A stretch of DNA of 64,000 nt from Acidobacteriaceae bacterium (GTDB lineage Bacteria > Acidobacteriota > Terriglobia > Bryobacterales > Bryobacteraceae), in the NCBI GenBank assembly GCA_019240475.1, contig JAFAYI010000031.1, positions 62,001-126,000 on the forward strand, given 5' to 3'. Within the stretch, counting starts at the first letter, position 1. Every line of letters begins with the position of its first letter. Made by a program: the position numbers and the translations under genes. Below are positions 44,761 to 53,649 of this stretch, in pieces. Under the pieces are notes generated by a model. That model did not search any database and was not told the DNA's origin. It was given only the letters and a program-made list of their open reading frames with translations.

Positions 44761-45134
44761 TCGAGTCGGGTCTTCACGTAAGCATACTTTAAAACGCAAC
44801 GGCTTCTCATGCCCTTGACTCTCGGCTGAAGAACGAGCAGGAGGCAAGAGGGGGCTGCCCGATCCGCTGCTGCAAGGCCAGGCGACCTCTAAGGTCGTTA
44901 GCAACGTAAGTCGTCTATTTTGTTTACAATGTGCTCGCGTCGCCTAGCCGGTGAGCGGCCGATGTAGCGAAAATATAGCTAACGGTTCCTCCAGATTCAA
45001 CAACCGGCATTTTCAAGTAGTTGAATTTAAGGAGGGTCAACTTAGGGGGTCACCTGACCTTAAGGCAGCTCTATGAAATCGACTACATCCGCTTTCGCAG
45101 CGATTCTCAAACGTCCACTTCTCTTTGATTCCAT
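44761..45134. other. Chromosomal flank next to the island
   Basis: About 370 bp without a gene. Contains the upstream region of the membrane-protein/NACHT operon and an imperfect inverted repeat GGTCA/TGACC at about 45037-45059. Confidence 0.4.
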
Positions 45135-45183
45135 TGGTCGGGGCGGCAGGATTTGAACCTGCGACCCCCTGCGCCCAAGGCAG
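45135..45183 (-). tRNA. 3' fragment of tRNA-Pro(TGG); left attachment site of the island
   Basis: On the minus strand the 49 bases run from the anticodon stem (CTGCCTTGGGCGCAGG, loop CTTGGGC with anticodon TGG) through the T-arm (GGTTCAAATCC) to the acceptor end and encoded CCA (45135-45137). The 5' half is absent: identity breaks off after 45183. Site-specific integration into a tRNA 3' end leaves such a copy on the side away from the restored gene. It is not a functional tRNA gene by itself. Confidence 0.85.
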
Positions 45184-45457
45184 TATTGAGTCTTCTGCCA
45201 AAGTGGCTTATTTTCAACGTGCTCTGTTTCAATAAGATGCTCGTCGCGTGTTGAGCTTTGTTGAAGTTTCTGGAAGCGTTGGCTTTTCGCATCCTCAATT
45301 TCATCTACAGCAATTCGCTTCTATTCGCGAAACTGCCATTCCTCATCGCGCCGAAGACGAGACTGGAGCGAAAGTTAAAACTTCTCGCGGTAGGCAAACT
45401 CAACTGGGCCCGGATGTTCGCGTGCGATGCCGAATTGATCGTTCGATGGCAAATCAG
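45184..45457. other. Island left arm, non-coding
   Basis: 274 bp. Just inside the fragment GGCAG (45179-45183) and CTGCC (45195-45199) face each other across the junction, as integrase arm or core sites can. A competing plus-strand frame (45258-45497) looks like the complement of the coiled-coil gene and is not accepted. Confidence 0.4.
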
Positions 45458-45691
45458 TTATTTCTCGAACGATACCGTACGGCCGGTTGTACGCTGACGA
45501 GCGTAATAGTTTTCAAAATCAACAAGGCGACCGAGGTGCTCTTCATTTTCACGCTTGAGTTCATCGTTGATATCACTCAAGGACCGAACTTGGCTTTGGA
45601 GCTCGGCGTTTTCACGACTTAGTTGGTCAACGCGGCGGAACAGCTTTGCCACGTCCGCCAGGTTATAGGTTGGTAACGATTTTTGGGTCAT
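45458..45691 (-). CDS. Small coiled-coil protein
   Basis: 77 residues; residues ~12-62 are a continuous coiled coil (FRRVDQLSRENAELQSQVR, INDELKRENEEH). The ATG at 45691 follows AGGTG. It begins 16 bp after the DGQHR gene, on the same strand, so it probably is co-transcribed. Function unknown; possibly a dimerising partner. Confidence 0.55.
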   Translation of the reverse strand: MTQKSLPTYNLADVAKLFRRVDQLSRENAELQSQVRSLSDINDELKRENEEHLGRLVDFENYYARQRTTGRTVSFEK

Positions 45692-45707
45692 TTTATGCGC
45701 ACCTGAT

Positions 45708-46760
45708 TCACGCGATCGCGGACTCTTCCGGCATAAACGGCATCAGCAATTTCGAAATACTGTCAACGGCGACATCCCCAAACACGACGGCTTTGAAGGC
45801 TTTTGCGGCAGCTGTGGCACCTTTTTGGCCTCCGATTAAAGAAAGTGGGCTAGTCTTGTTGCCCCAGTCGAAACCCTCTAACTTCTTTATATACTTTGCC
45901 ATGGCTTCAATCGACGAGTCCTCGTCGGCAAGGCACTCCTCAATTATGTATTGCCCCAACTCAGCGAGGGCGGCGATCCCCACTCCCTTGGTAATAAGGT
46001 GCTTACGGTGATTGACCCACGCGTTCGAAAAAGTCGAAGACACCGCTTTCCAATAGTTCTTTGTAACTTGGTATTTGGTGTCGTAGGGGGCGTTCTCGCA
46101 ACGTGGCCCGCTGATGAGCTCCTTGATTGCCAACTGAAACGTACGTAGTGTAATCTTCCGCTTGCTTCCCGGTGTGCTCTTCGAAATCCCGCCCGTGTTC
46201 ACTGCCTCAAACCACGGAGAGTTCGGATCTTTGTTGAGCTGAACTGCGATGGCAAGGTGTGGGTCAGTCTGCTTCGCGGTATCACCTCGAAGCGAGTGAT
46301 GCTGCGCGTCGACGAGGGATTTTGCAAGCCCCTTTTGACTGTCATTGATCGTTGTGAAAATTTCTACTTCTTCCTGTTTGGATAGCCCATGATAGATCAC
46401 AAATGGCAGATCAACCGGCAGGTCGCCCGTGAATTCCATCCGGTGTTGGGCGTCGAGGCGAGCCATAGCACTTTCCTCTCTTGGTATGACCAGGTGGCCA
46501 TTTTCCAATTTCTTTGGCACTCGCAAGCTAAAAATAAGCGGAGGTGCGGTTGCTCTCTGGCCATTCTGCGCACCTTCGATATACTTCCTGAACTTGTGTG
46601 CGTGGCCTTTATCAAGGGGCCGCTGGAAACCGTCGTTCGTATCCATCATGAATCGATCGACACACGAAATCTTCGATAACACGTTTAGTCCCGCCGAGCC
46701 CAAAAAAACAGAATAGCTGCCGGCCATCCCCTCTACTACAGGGAGCTTAATCTTCGTCAC
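45708..46760 (-). CDS. DGQHR-domain (DndB-like) protein 1
   Basis: 350 residues. GTG start at 46760 supported by GGAGGTGA three bases upstream. The signature is LDAQHR (D-x-Q-H-R) followed by VIYHGLSKQEEVEIFTTIN. Similar proteins include DndB, the regulator of DNA phosphorothioation, and ParB-type or 7-deazaguanine-related DpdB. The C-terminal half (HLITKGVGIAALAELG, FDWGNKTSPLSLIGGQKGA) is paralogous to the second DGQHR protein of the island at 51.7-52.8 kb. No dndACDE or dpdA genes are present, so its partner must be another system. Divergent from the ParB-like genes. Confidence 0.8.
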   Translation of the reverse strand: MTKIKLPVVEGMAGSYSVFLGSAGLNVLSKISCVDRFMMDTNDGFQRPLDKGHAHKFRKYIEGAQNGQRATAPPLIFSLRVPKKLENGHLVIPREESAMARLDAQHRMEFTGDLPVDLPFVIYHGLSKQEEVEIFTTINDSQKGLAKSLVDAQHHSLRGDTAKQTDPHLAIAVQLNKDPNSPWFEAVNTGGISKSTPGSKRKITLRTFQLAIKELISGPRCENAPYDTKYQVTKNYWKAVSSTFSNAWVNHRKHLITKGVGIAALAELGQYIIEECLADEDSSIEAMAKYIKKLEGFDWGNKTSPLSLIGGQKGATAAAKAFKAVVFGDVAVDSISKLLMPFMPEESAIA

Positions 46761-46790
46761 AAATCACCTCCGTAATTTTTTGGCGAATGC

Positions 46791-46857
46791 ATTTTGCAGT
46801 CCTCACAGCTCAGGATGCCACAATTTGCTCGGAAGTTTCAACCGAAGACTGCAAATT
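46791..46857. promoter_or_regulatory. Inverted repeat in divergent promoter region
   Basis: ATTTTGCAGTC (46791-46801) and GACTGCAAATT (46847-46857) are near-complementary across 45 bp, between the DGQHR 1 gene and the divergent leader/ParB-like genes. Likely an operator pair. Confidence 0.4.
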
Positions 46858-46897
46858 GCAGTTTAACAAGTGATCACATCGATCTGACAGGAGATTT

Positions 46898-46957
46898 ATG
46901 ATGGAGGAGCGTGCTGGTCTACTGGCGGCAAAATTCAGACCGCTGCGCGGTCAATGA
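46898..46957 (+). CDS. 19-residue leader peptide
   Basis: A short reading frame ATG (46898) to TGA (46957), peptide MMEERAGLLAAKFRPLRGQ, preceded by AGGAGA four bases upstream. It ends 15 bp before the next ATG, and a second strong site (AAGGAGGCC) follows its stop. It may couple translation of the next gene. Too short for homology. Confidence 0.4.
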   Translation: MMEERAGLLAAKFRPLRGQ

Positions 46958-46972
46958 AGGAGGCCTTACATT

Positions 46973-47212
46973 ATGAGAAATGGAAAGAGAGCCGATGAGG
47001 GAAATCAAGTGAACCGAGCGGCCGGTCGTATGTCACTAAAAACAGAGGACATCGGGTATGTTGTACGGGACGGCAACCATCGCCTGGCATGCATCAGGCA
47101 CCTCGCTGAGTGGGAAGGGCCACTCGCTTACTGCGGCACCATAAAGAAGCTGAGCCTGTATGATACAAACTGGTACAACGTGGTACAGCAAGCAATTTAT
47201 CTTGATAAATAG
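46973..47212 (+). CDS. Small ParB-motif protein
   Basis: 79 residues behind a strong ribosome-binding site (AAGGAGG, 46957-46963). The core reads DGNHRLACIRHL, like the D/E-G-N-x-R motif of ParB/sulfiredoxin-fold proteins and of the next gene (EGNCRLASVKKL). Too short for a full ParB domain, so it may be a truncated or minimal form. Followed by a terminator. Confidence 0.55.
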   Translation: MRNGKRADEGNQVNRAAGRMSLKTEDIGYVVRDGNHRLACIRHLAEWEGPLAYCGTIKKLSLYDTNWYNVVQQAIYLDK

Positions 47213-47282
47213 TTGTCCTCGTACCACCGCGCAGCTTACACTGGATGGGTCCTGCTGTTTACTGGCAGGCAAAAGCAGAAAA

Positions 47283-47320
47283 GGACCGGAACAGTGGACT
47301 GTTCCGGTCCCTCTTTAAAT
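47283..47320 (+). terminator. Rho-independent terminator
   Basis: A perfect 11-bp stem GGACCGGAACA (47283-47293) / TGTTCCGGTCC (47300-47310) with a 6-nt loop, followed by CTCTTTAAAT. It lies between the small ParB-motif gene and the larger ParB gene. Confidence 0.75.
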
Positions 47321-47363
47321 TCCAAATTCCCGACCGGTGAGCGGTCCAAGAAAGGAACCTTAT

Positions 47364-48488
47364 ATGAGCAGTTTACAGCAAGTGGTTGCTGCCGAAAAAG
47401 TGAACGGAGCAGCCAAACCCATGTTATTGAAGGCCGAGAACATCACACTCAAACGTACGCGCATCGAACGCGAGGTGATTCCCCTCGGCGATACCCAAGT
47501 CGAGGTCGAATTGGCTGAAGTCGATTTATCTGATCTGAAATTCGACCCGACGAACCCCCGCGTCGCATTTCGGTTAAGCACGAGCGGGAAACCGGCTACC
47601 CAGGACGAGCTGGAAAACCTTCTCTGGCAGGACTCAGAAGTGCGTGCTCTCAAAAACTCAATCGGGATCTATGGCGGACTCATTGAGGCGATCATCGTCG
47701 CGAACGATGGCACAGTGCTGGAAGGTAATTGTCGACTGGCCTCCGTCAAGAAGCTCAATGACGAAGCCAAACGACAGGACCCGCGCTGGCAAAAAGTCAA
47801 AGCTCGCATTCTCGCGCCGGGTATCGACCGGCCGAAAGTCGAGGTGTTGCTCGGCGAGCTACACTTCGCCGGCAAGAACCAGTGGTCGCCGTTTGAGCAA
47901 GCCGCCCACCTGTACGCTATGTCGCAGCGCGGCGAATCCGAGCGGCAACTGGCCGGCCGCTATCGGCAATCGCAATCCTACATCAGTGCGAAGTTGCGCG
48001 CCTACGCCCTGATGCGCGACAAGTTCGTGCCACTCGCCACTAATACGAAACTCGACAATCCGGACCGATACTGGAGCTGGTTCGAGGAGTTTTACAAAAC
48101 GTGCAAACCGAGCAAGGCTGGCAGCGAAAAACCAACGCGTGTGTATGATGGCCCGGCGCTTGAAGAAAAGTTCAGCGAATGGGTCGTCAACAAGAAGCTG
48201 CCGAAAGCCGAACAGGTGCGCAAGCTCGTAACGATTCTTGAAAACCCCGCAGCGATGAAGGTTTTTGAGAAATCCGGAATCGATCGGGCCATGGAGGCCG
48301 TCGCCGAGGATGATCCGACTATCAATTCCAAATTGTGGAAGCAACTGCAAACGACGGCAGACATGCTTACCCACATGGAGCTACCGCAACTTGAAGCATT
48401 GCGAAACCACGATCCGGCGAAGACTCGAATTTTCGAGGAGCTCGCAAGCGCGGTCGACCGCATACGGCGCGAAATCGCACGCGCCTAA
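47364..48488 (+). CDS. ParB-like protein
   Basis: 374 residues from the ATG at 47364 (AAGGAA upstream; a GTG at 47337 is less likely). Residues ~45-150 are a ParB N-terminal-like fold (LSDLKFDPTNPRVAF, LEGNCRLASVKKLND); an HTH-like segment follows (GESERQLAGRYRQSQSYIS), then ~190 helical residues. ParB-fold proteins bind CTP or act as nucleases/phosphorothioation-system partners. It converges on the Hsp90-like ATPase gene and lies among DGQHR genes, which often co-occur with ParB-like proteins. Not a replication partner: no parA or parS was seen. Confidence 0.8.
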   Translation: MSSLQQVVAAEKVNGAAKPMLLKAENITLKRTRIEREVIPLGDTQVEVELAEVDLSDLKFDPTNPRVAFRLSTSGKPATQDELENLLWQDSEVRALKNSIGIYGGLIEAIIVANDGTVLEGNCRLASVKKLNDEAKRQDPRWQKVKARILAPGIDRPKVEVLLGELHFAGKNQWSPFEQAAHLYAMSQRGESERQLAGRYRQSQSYISAKLRAYALMRDKFVPLATNTKLDNPDRYWSWFEEFYKTCKPSKAGSEKPTRVYDGPALEEKFSEWVVNKKLPKAEQVRKLVTILENPAAMKVFEKSGIDRAMEAVAEDDPTINSKLWKQLQTTADMLTHMELPQLEALRNHDPAKTRIFEELASAVDRIRREIARA

Positions 48489-48526
48489 CGTAACACCGGG
48501 CGGGATGCCCCACAGGCCTCCCCCCT

Positions 48527-50077
48527 TCATTTGATGCGCGCAAGGATCTTGTCCACAAGCAATTTCGCGGTTGTTTGGTTCGCGCTGCACTCGTAGATTA
48601 AGCCGATCACATGCGCGTACGCGCGCCGCTGCGGTCCCGGCAACTCTTCAAGGGGCTTGGCTGTGTGATCACCTTTGAGCACGCGCGCCATGTCGCGCTT
48701 CAGCTTGTCGAGTCGTGCCTTAAGTTCAGTCGCCTGATCAATTTCAACGAGGCCCCGGCTCACGATCTGCTCTAGCGCCGCGAGCTTCGAGCGTATCTCC
48801 TCAGAGACGCGCTTGCGGTCGTCGCGCCGAAGTGCGCCCTGTTTGAGGATACTCGCACGCTCCCGAATCGCTTCTTCGCCAAGTTCAAAATCGCGAACCC
48901 ACTTGCGTTCAATGCTGCTCGTCCGACATCGGCGCGCGATGTCTCGCGCCGTGGGCACGAGATGGGTAAGCACGTTGTGGAAGTGCACGCTTTGTTCGAA
49001 GTGATCACGCCGGCCGTTCGGAACGATTCGCTGATCGATGATGTGAATTTCGCCCACGCTCCATCCGTTAAACCGCACCTCTGGGAAAAGATCTTCCACC
49101 AGCCGCTCGTCTCCGACCTGGATGTTGCCGGATCGGAAGCGCAAACCGCGCACGTTGGAACGTGCGGAGAGCGCGCCGCGGTAACCATGATGCGCGATCC
49201 AGCCCACGGCCGCGGTTCCGCCATCCATGCCGGGAATGGTCAAAAGATCTATGGCGGTGAACGGGTCGAACCTCGCTGGCGCATATTCCACGCCGGTGCG
49301 ATGAGGCCGGTACACCGGTTCCTCGTTTCCCTTAACGTTTATGGCGATATCGCCGAGCCGTACGTGTTCCCGAAGGTGCGCAACCACCTGATCTCGAAAT
49401 GGAAACAACGGATGGAACGGCACGGGTGCCACCTGCCCGAGGTATTCGCTTACCGCGGCGCCGTTGAGAAGTTGATCATTGCGATGCCGGATAATTCCCC
49501 GCAGCTCAACTTCAAAGAACCGTTGCGGGTATTCGCGCGCCGAAACATTCCGCGCGTCCACGACATTTGCGACAGCGCTCGCCAGATCATCCTTGCGTTC
49601 CCCGGATCGAAGGATCTGCTTAAGTTTTCGGCAATCCCACCGCAGTTCGCTCACGTGTGCGTCGCGCGCGGTTCGTGAGCGAAATACAAGTTCTTGGCAG
49701 TAGCCCAGGCCGGCAAGGCGTCCGACGCCACGAAATCCTCGCGCAGTCGTTCCGCGTTTTGCGCTCGCGCCGAATGCTGTCATGCGTGTCGTGAATTCGT
49801 CTTCATCGACCCCCACGCCGTTATCCCTGATCGTGATCGTGCGCTCGTTCTGGTCGAAACCGATATCAATGCGGCCGGAATCGTCGAGCAATCCGAAGCG
49901 CTTGGCGTCGTCGATCGCATCGGCAGCGTTTTGCACGTATTCTCGGTAGATCGTCATTGGGTCGATATACATCGAGCTGCTCAGGAGCTCCAGGATGTCC
50001 TTGCCGATTACAATGCCGTGCGCCAGGGAATGCCATGACGTCTCCCGAAGACCAATACTGACTAGGGTTGCGCTCAT
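48527..50077 (-). CDS. Hsp90-like GHKL ATPase
   Basis: 516 residues. The N-terminal Hsp90/GHKL nucleotide pocket is complete: IYREYVQNAADAIDDA, IRDNGVGVDEDEF, FGASAKR and GFRGVGRLAGL. The middle and C-terminal parts are like defence-associated Hsp90 ATPases and lack kinase or topoisomerase motifs. The ATGA start overlaps the radical SAM gene by 4 bp. Relatives occur in phage-defence operons. A decayed C-terminal relative is found at 37.2-37.4 kb. Confidence 0.8.
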   Translation of the reverse strand: MSATLVSIGLRETSWHSLAHGIVIGKDILELLSSSMYIDPMTIYREYVQNAADAIDDAKRFGLLDDSGRIDIGFDQNERTITIRDNGVGVDEDEFTTRMTAFGASAKRGTTARGFRGVGRLAGLGYCQELVFRSRTARDAHVSELRWDCRKLKQILRSGERKDDLASAVANVVDARNVSAREYPQRFFEVELRGIIRHRNDQLLNGAAVSEYLGQVAPVPFHPLFPFRDQVVAHLREHVRLGDIAINVKGNEEPVYRPHRTGVEYAPARFDPFTAIDLLTIPGMDGGTAAVGWIAHHGYRGALSARSNVRGLRFRSGNIQVGDERLVEDLFPEVRFNGWSVGEIHIIDQRIVPNGRRDHFEQSVHFHNVLTHLVPTARDIARRCRTSSIERKWVRDFELGEEAIRERASILKQGALRRDDRKRVSEEIRSKLAALEQIVSRGLVEIDQATELKARLDKLKRDMARVLKGDHTAKPLEELPGPQRRAYAHVIGLIYECSANQTTAKLLVDKILARIK

Positions 50078-51702
50078 ACGAGAACCACTTCCAGCTTCGC
50101 CGCCTTCTTGGGATTTGCCTGCGGAGGTTCCTCCGCGTGGAGTCCGGCGTCCTCGACGCGCTCGTCATCGGGCACGATCACGCTGGGGTCCTCCATCGTC
50201 TTCAGTGCTTGTTGTCGCTTCCACAACTCTGCCTCCGCCTGCTTCGAGAGAGGCAAGTAGTAGGTGAGAATGTCACGAACTCGCGCGGTCCTTGCATGCC
50301 CAAGCTGTCCCCGCAATTCGCTCGGATCAACATCATTTAGGAGTTGATGCAACTCATCGTGCTCGCAAGAAGAGAGCCGCCGCATGGCGCTGCGGTAGTC
50401 TTCGAACTCCGCGCGCCCGTCAAATTTCTCGTACCAGTCGCGGTTGAAGACATAATGATGCGGAAGCCACAGCAGCTTCTCGAAATCCTGAATCGTATCG
50501 CCGAACGCCCGTTTAAAAAACGAGGGGTCGCCGCTCACGACGCCATGAGTTGCTTGGAGAATGAGCTGCATGTTCCGCAGTTGGTAGCGCGTCCACTTCT
50601 CGCCAACATGCGAGCGATCTGGCAAATTCGTGGGTTGGTAGCGCATCGGGAAAGACCAGATGCGCAACCCCAGCTCCTCGTTCAAAGCAACATTGAGGCG
50701 CATACGCTCAAAGAGATCCGCAGGGCTGTCGTGAAAGTTGTAGAGCATGTAGTTCGACATACTGAAAAGACCTACATCATGCGCATAGCGCACGGCCCGC
50801 TCGTACGGCGTCTTCAGACCAAGATGGTCGAAGGCGATCCGCAAGGGTTTCAGGCAGATCGTACTAAGCTCGCGCAGGAACACTGGATCTTTACACAAGA
50901 TCCGCGCGTCAACGCCTTGATTGAAATCGACACGTCGTTGCACCGGTATCCGACCGGTCGTTAGCTTCGCGTCTTTCGTGAAGCCGAGACCCCGAATCTC
51001 CGCAATGATCTCGTGAAACCGCGGCGACGCCACGACATTGTTGTCCATCAAAATGAGGTCTTTTTTCACGCCGTGACGCGCCTGGATACCGTGGACCAGC
51101 GCTGTGATGCTATTCGCATCGCGTTGCGCACCCTCCAATTTGGGCACGCCGCAGAAGCTGCATTTTCTGATGCAGCCGCGTGACGCGTACGCGAAGTATG
51201 CATCGTGGACTGGATACGTGTACTGGTCTTTGATCTGGTCGAGAATACTGTAGTCCGGAATCAAGTCTTCGATCGGTGTGCTCCACTGATCATCGCTGTA
51301 GAGTTCTTCACTAAACTCGTCGAGTCGTAGCGAGATTGCCGGCGCATCACTGAGCAACCCCTTGATGAACCGAATGCCGCGCCATTCGGGATTGGCTTCG
51401 AAGAGCTCGGGCATCAGACTTGCGGCGATACCACCGACGAAAATTTTATCCGCGTTGCGATGTGCGACGTGCAGCGCAAAATCGATGCTTTGCTTGATGC
51501 GAGCGAATTCGAAGGAGAAGAGGGTGGTGATATAAATTCGATCCCATGCCGTGCCAAGCGCTCTTTTGTCCTCGCCCTTGATGAACGTCACGTGGTCTTG
51601 TTTTCCGTACGGCCCGTGGTACGCGGCAAGTTTCATAAGCCCGAGCGGCGGGTACTTGTTCTTGTAGCTCGGCTCGATCAGCAAAATATTTTTGTTAGCC
51701 AT
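50074..51702 (-). CDS. Radical SAM protein with B12-domain-like N-terminus
   Basis: 542 residues. The N-terminal ~150 residues look like a cobalamin-binding Rossmann domain (ILLIEPSYKNKYPPLGLMKL, KIFVGGIAASLMP) but with no DxHxxG motif. The radical SAM site is C177-x3-C181-x2-C184 (CIRKCSFC). The long C-terminal part (~350 residues) is not recognised. Starts 8 bp before the end of the DGQHR 2 gene and overlaps the Hsp90-like gene, so the three are co-translated. Substrate unknown; the neighbours suggest protein, peptide or DNA modification. Confidence 0.8.
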   Translation of the reverse strand: MANKNILLIEPSYKNKYPPLGLMKLAAYHGPYGKQDHVTFIKGEDKRALGTAWDRIYITTLFSFEFARIKQSIDFALHVAHRNADKIFVGGIAASLMPELFEANPEWRGIRFIKGLLSDAPAISLRLDEFSEELYSDDQWSTPIEDLIPDYSILDQIKDQYTYPVHDAYFAYASRGCIRKCSFCGVPKLEGAQRDANSITALVHGIQARHGVKKDLILMDNNVVASPRFHEIIAEIRGLGFTKDAKLTTGRIPVQRRVDFNQGVDARILCKDPVFLRELSTICLKPLRIAFDHLGLKTPYERAVRYAHDVGLFSMSNYMLYNFHDSPADLFERMRLNVALNEELGLRIWSFPMRYQPTNLPDRSHVGEKWTRYQLRNMQLILQATHGVVSGDPSFFKRAFGDTIQDFEKLLWLPHHYVFNRDWYEKFDGRAEFEDYRSAMRRLSSCEHDELHQLLNDVDPSELRGQLGHARTARVRDILTYYLPLSKQAEAELWKRQQALKTMEDPSVIVPDDERVEDAGLHAEEPPQANPKKAAKLEVVLV

Positions 51703-52756
51703 TCACAGCCTTCAGCGTGCTCTTGCCACGAATCGATCGCAACAGTGCAAGCGCCGTCTTAGCGCCTGTCTCGCCGCCCAGCCCCGCCAGTTTGCCAGTG
51801 CTACTCCAGTCGACCTCGCCGATGAACTCAGAAAGTTTGTTTGTAAAGTATCGCTTGTCGCATATGCCATTAGGGTTCTCGCTTACGAGATCGCCCGCGA
51901 TTCCCATGAGCGCATACACGCCCACTCCCTTGCACAGCAGATAGCGGCGGGGTGAGTTCCACGCATCCTGAAGCAGGACCGCAATGGCCGCCCAGAAATC
52001 CAGGATCATTTGTGCAACGATCTCCGGCGGTCGCGAGCGCAGCATCATCTTCGTTTGCGACAGAAAACGCCGGGTAGCCTTCTGCATTGTTCGCAAGGAG
52101 GCACGCCGGGACATGCCTGAAGTCGTCCGACCGCCTAGATCGAGCTGCCGATACCAGGGCGATTCTGAATTATTCCGCAAGTGCAGGGCAATAAATAATT
52201 CCGGTCGGTCGCCCGCAAGATCCTCCGAGAGACGCGAATCGTGAAAGTCCAAGAGACTGGTGCTCAGCCCTTTTGCTTTGCTGTTGATGACGTTGAAGAC
52301 GGCCATCTCCTCCCGCTCTGATAACCCGACGTAACACATGAACGGGAGCTGAAGCACAAGATCATTCAGGTGACCGAGGCGATGTTGACAGTCAACCTGC
52401 GTGAGAAGCTTGCCTCGGTCGCGCGCCATAACGAGTCGTGCATGCTTACCGGCATCTCGCAGTATCCGCCATGCCCCGTCTTCGCGCGGACGGAGGTTGA
52501 ACGTAAGAGGTATCGTTGAACTGGTTTCAAGTTGAATGTATTTTCGGAAATCGAGACTATGCTGTGCGTTGAAGCGGCGTTGATACCCGCGGTTTGTATC
52601 TTCGTCCAAGACGTCGGCAAAACTCAAGGCGTGGAGGACGTTCGCCGCTGCAAATCCTAGAAAAACTTCACGCTGTGCGGAGGAGCCGAGCATGCCGTCG
52701 ATAACGACGCTCTCAGGCATAGCATTTTCCGCAGTATGGCGATTCGCAATCTGCAT
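51695..52756 (-). CDS. DGQHR-domain (DndB-like) protein 2
   Basis: 353 residues. Signature VDCQHRLGHL followed by FMCYVGLSEREEMAVFNVIN. Sequence order and C-terminal motifs (YLLCKGVGVYALMGIAG, VDWSSTGKLAGLGG) parallel DGQHR protein 1, so both arose by duplication or paralogous acquisition. First gene of the operon with the radical SAM and Hsp90-like ATPase genes. Start at 52756 lacks a good ribosome-binding site; an internal ATG (MPESVVID) is possible. Confidence 0.8.
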   Translation of the reverse strand: MQIANRHTAENAMPESVVIDGMLGSSAQREVFLGFAAANVLHALSFADVLDEDTNRGYQRRFNAQHSLDFRKYIQLETSSTIPLTFNLRPREDGAWRILRDAGKHARLVMARDRGKLLTQVDCQHRLGHLNDLVLQLPFMCYVGLSEREEMAVFNVINSKAKGLSTSLLDFHDSRLSEDLAGDRPELFIALHLRNNSESPWYRQLDLGGRTTSGMSRRASLRTMQKATRRFLSQTKMMLRSRPPEIVAQMILDFWAAIAVLLQDAWNSPRRYLLCKGVGVYALMGIAGDLVSENPNGICDKRYFTNKLSEFIGEVDWSSTGKLAGLGGETGAKTALALLRSIRGKSTLKAVNG

Positions 52757-52896
52757 TTAGCCACTGCAATTATGGCGCATTCCGAGTTGTCGTTCAAGCA
52801 AAAAATAGCTAATTTGTTTTAAACAAGAAACGAACAATCTGGAGGCGCAATGGCGACGCCTCACGAGAGCAGAGACAGGCTGAACCCCTGCGCGCG
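52757..52896. promoter_or_regulatory. Promoter region with palindrome TTGTTTTAAACAA
   Basis: A 13-bp odd-length palindrome at 52814-52826 inside an AT-rich stretch, between the E1 gene and DGQHR 2. It is probably the operator or promoter of the DGQHR 2-radical SAM-ATPase operon. Confidence 0.4.
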
Positions 52897-53649
52897 TTAT
52901 ATGACACCGCTTCTGCACAATTCGCACGCCTCCTGCTGCGCAATCATCGAACCACCATGGAAGCCCGGATCGGACAGGCTGAGCCGCCGGTAATTCCATG
53001 TCCGCGCTCGCTTCATGAGCAGCGTATCGACGGCGTAAACGGCGAGAGCCCCCACTGCCTGCAGGATATCGGCAATGGCGGGCGTTCCAGGACATGGAAA
53101 TCGATCGTCCGTTACCATGTCCGGAAAGAGGCACCCGATGCAGGGACCTTCGGCCTCCTGCACGAAGACATACCCGTGGTCAGCGTCACGGCTCACGGCC
53201 GTGAAGATTACGGGGGTATGGGCTCGCCGGAAGAATGAGCTTGCCGCAACGCGGGCCGGGTTGTTGTCTACGCCGCACACTGCCAGGTTGCATGTGAGTT
53301 CAACATCGCGCGCAATCGCTTCCTCAAGGCGAAGCCCATAACCGCGAATCTCGGTTGCAACAATGCATTCCGGCTTCAGGTTCCCCGCGAGTGCGATAGC
53401 TTTATTCTGACCGATATCTTCCTTGTAGAAGCGCTGCCGGTTCAGATTGCTCGGTTCAACCACGTCATCATCAAGTAATGTGATGCGGCCGATCCCCTTC
53501 CGAACGAGAGCCGGCGCGATCTGGGAAACGATGCCGCCTGCGCCGATACAGAGCACGTGGCTCCGCGAGAAGATTTCCTGATCGAATCCGGGAATTTTCT
53601 TCTGGCGGTCCTCGGCCCCCGGACTCGCGGTACCGCGCAGCTCAATCAA
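52897..53649 (-). CDS. E1/ThiF-family adenylyltransferase of the ubiquitin-like operon
   Basis: 250 residues with a TTG start at 53649 that overlaps the JAB stop; an ATG at 53700 is an alternative. The ATP-binding motif is CIGAGGIVS, and DDDVVEPSNLNRQ carries the conserved Asp and Arg of E1 enzymes. Two Cys pairs (CIGC and CELC) could bind zinc. In the family it activates a Ubl C-terminus as an adenylate and often as a thioester. Its co-translation with JAB, E2-like and Ubl genes makes the assignment convincing. Confidence 0.85.
   Translation of the reverse strand: MIELRGTASPGAEDRQKKIPGFDQEIFSRSHVLCIGAGGIVSQIAPALVRKGIGRITLLDDDVVEPSNLNRQRFYKEDIGQNKAIALAGNLKPECIVATEIRGYGLRLEEAIARDVELTCNLAVCGVDNNPARVAASSFFRRAHTPVIFTAVSRDADHGYVFVQEAEGPCIGCLFPDMVTDDRFPCPGTPAIADILQAVGALAVYAVDTLLMKRARTWNYRRLSLSDPGFHGGSMIAQQEACELCRSGVI

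Noticed and set aside
44905..44960. Possible plus-strand promoter (TACAAT region)
   Set aside because: No acceptable -35 at the right distance and no plus-strand gene follows.
45258..45622. Two plus-strand frames at the left island edge
   Set aside because: They are complementary to the coiled-coil gene region and to non-coding DNA, and have no ribosome-binding sites.
52757..53134. 125-codon minus-strand frame at the end of the E1 gene
   Set aside because: It overlaps the E1 C-terminus in another frame and runs into the promoter region; no motif supports it.
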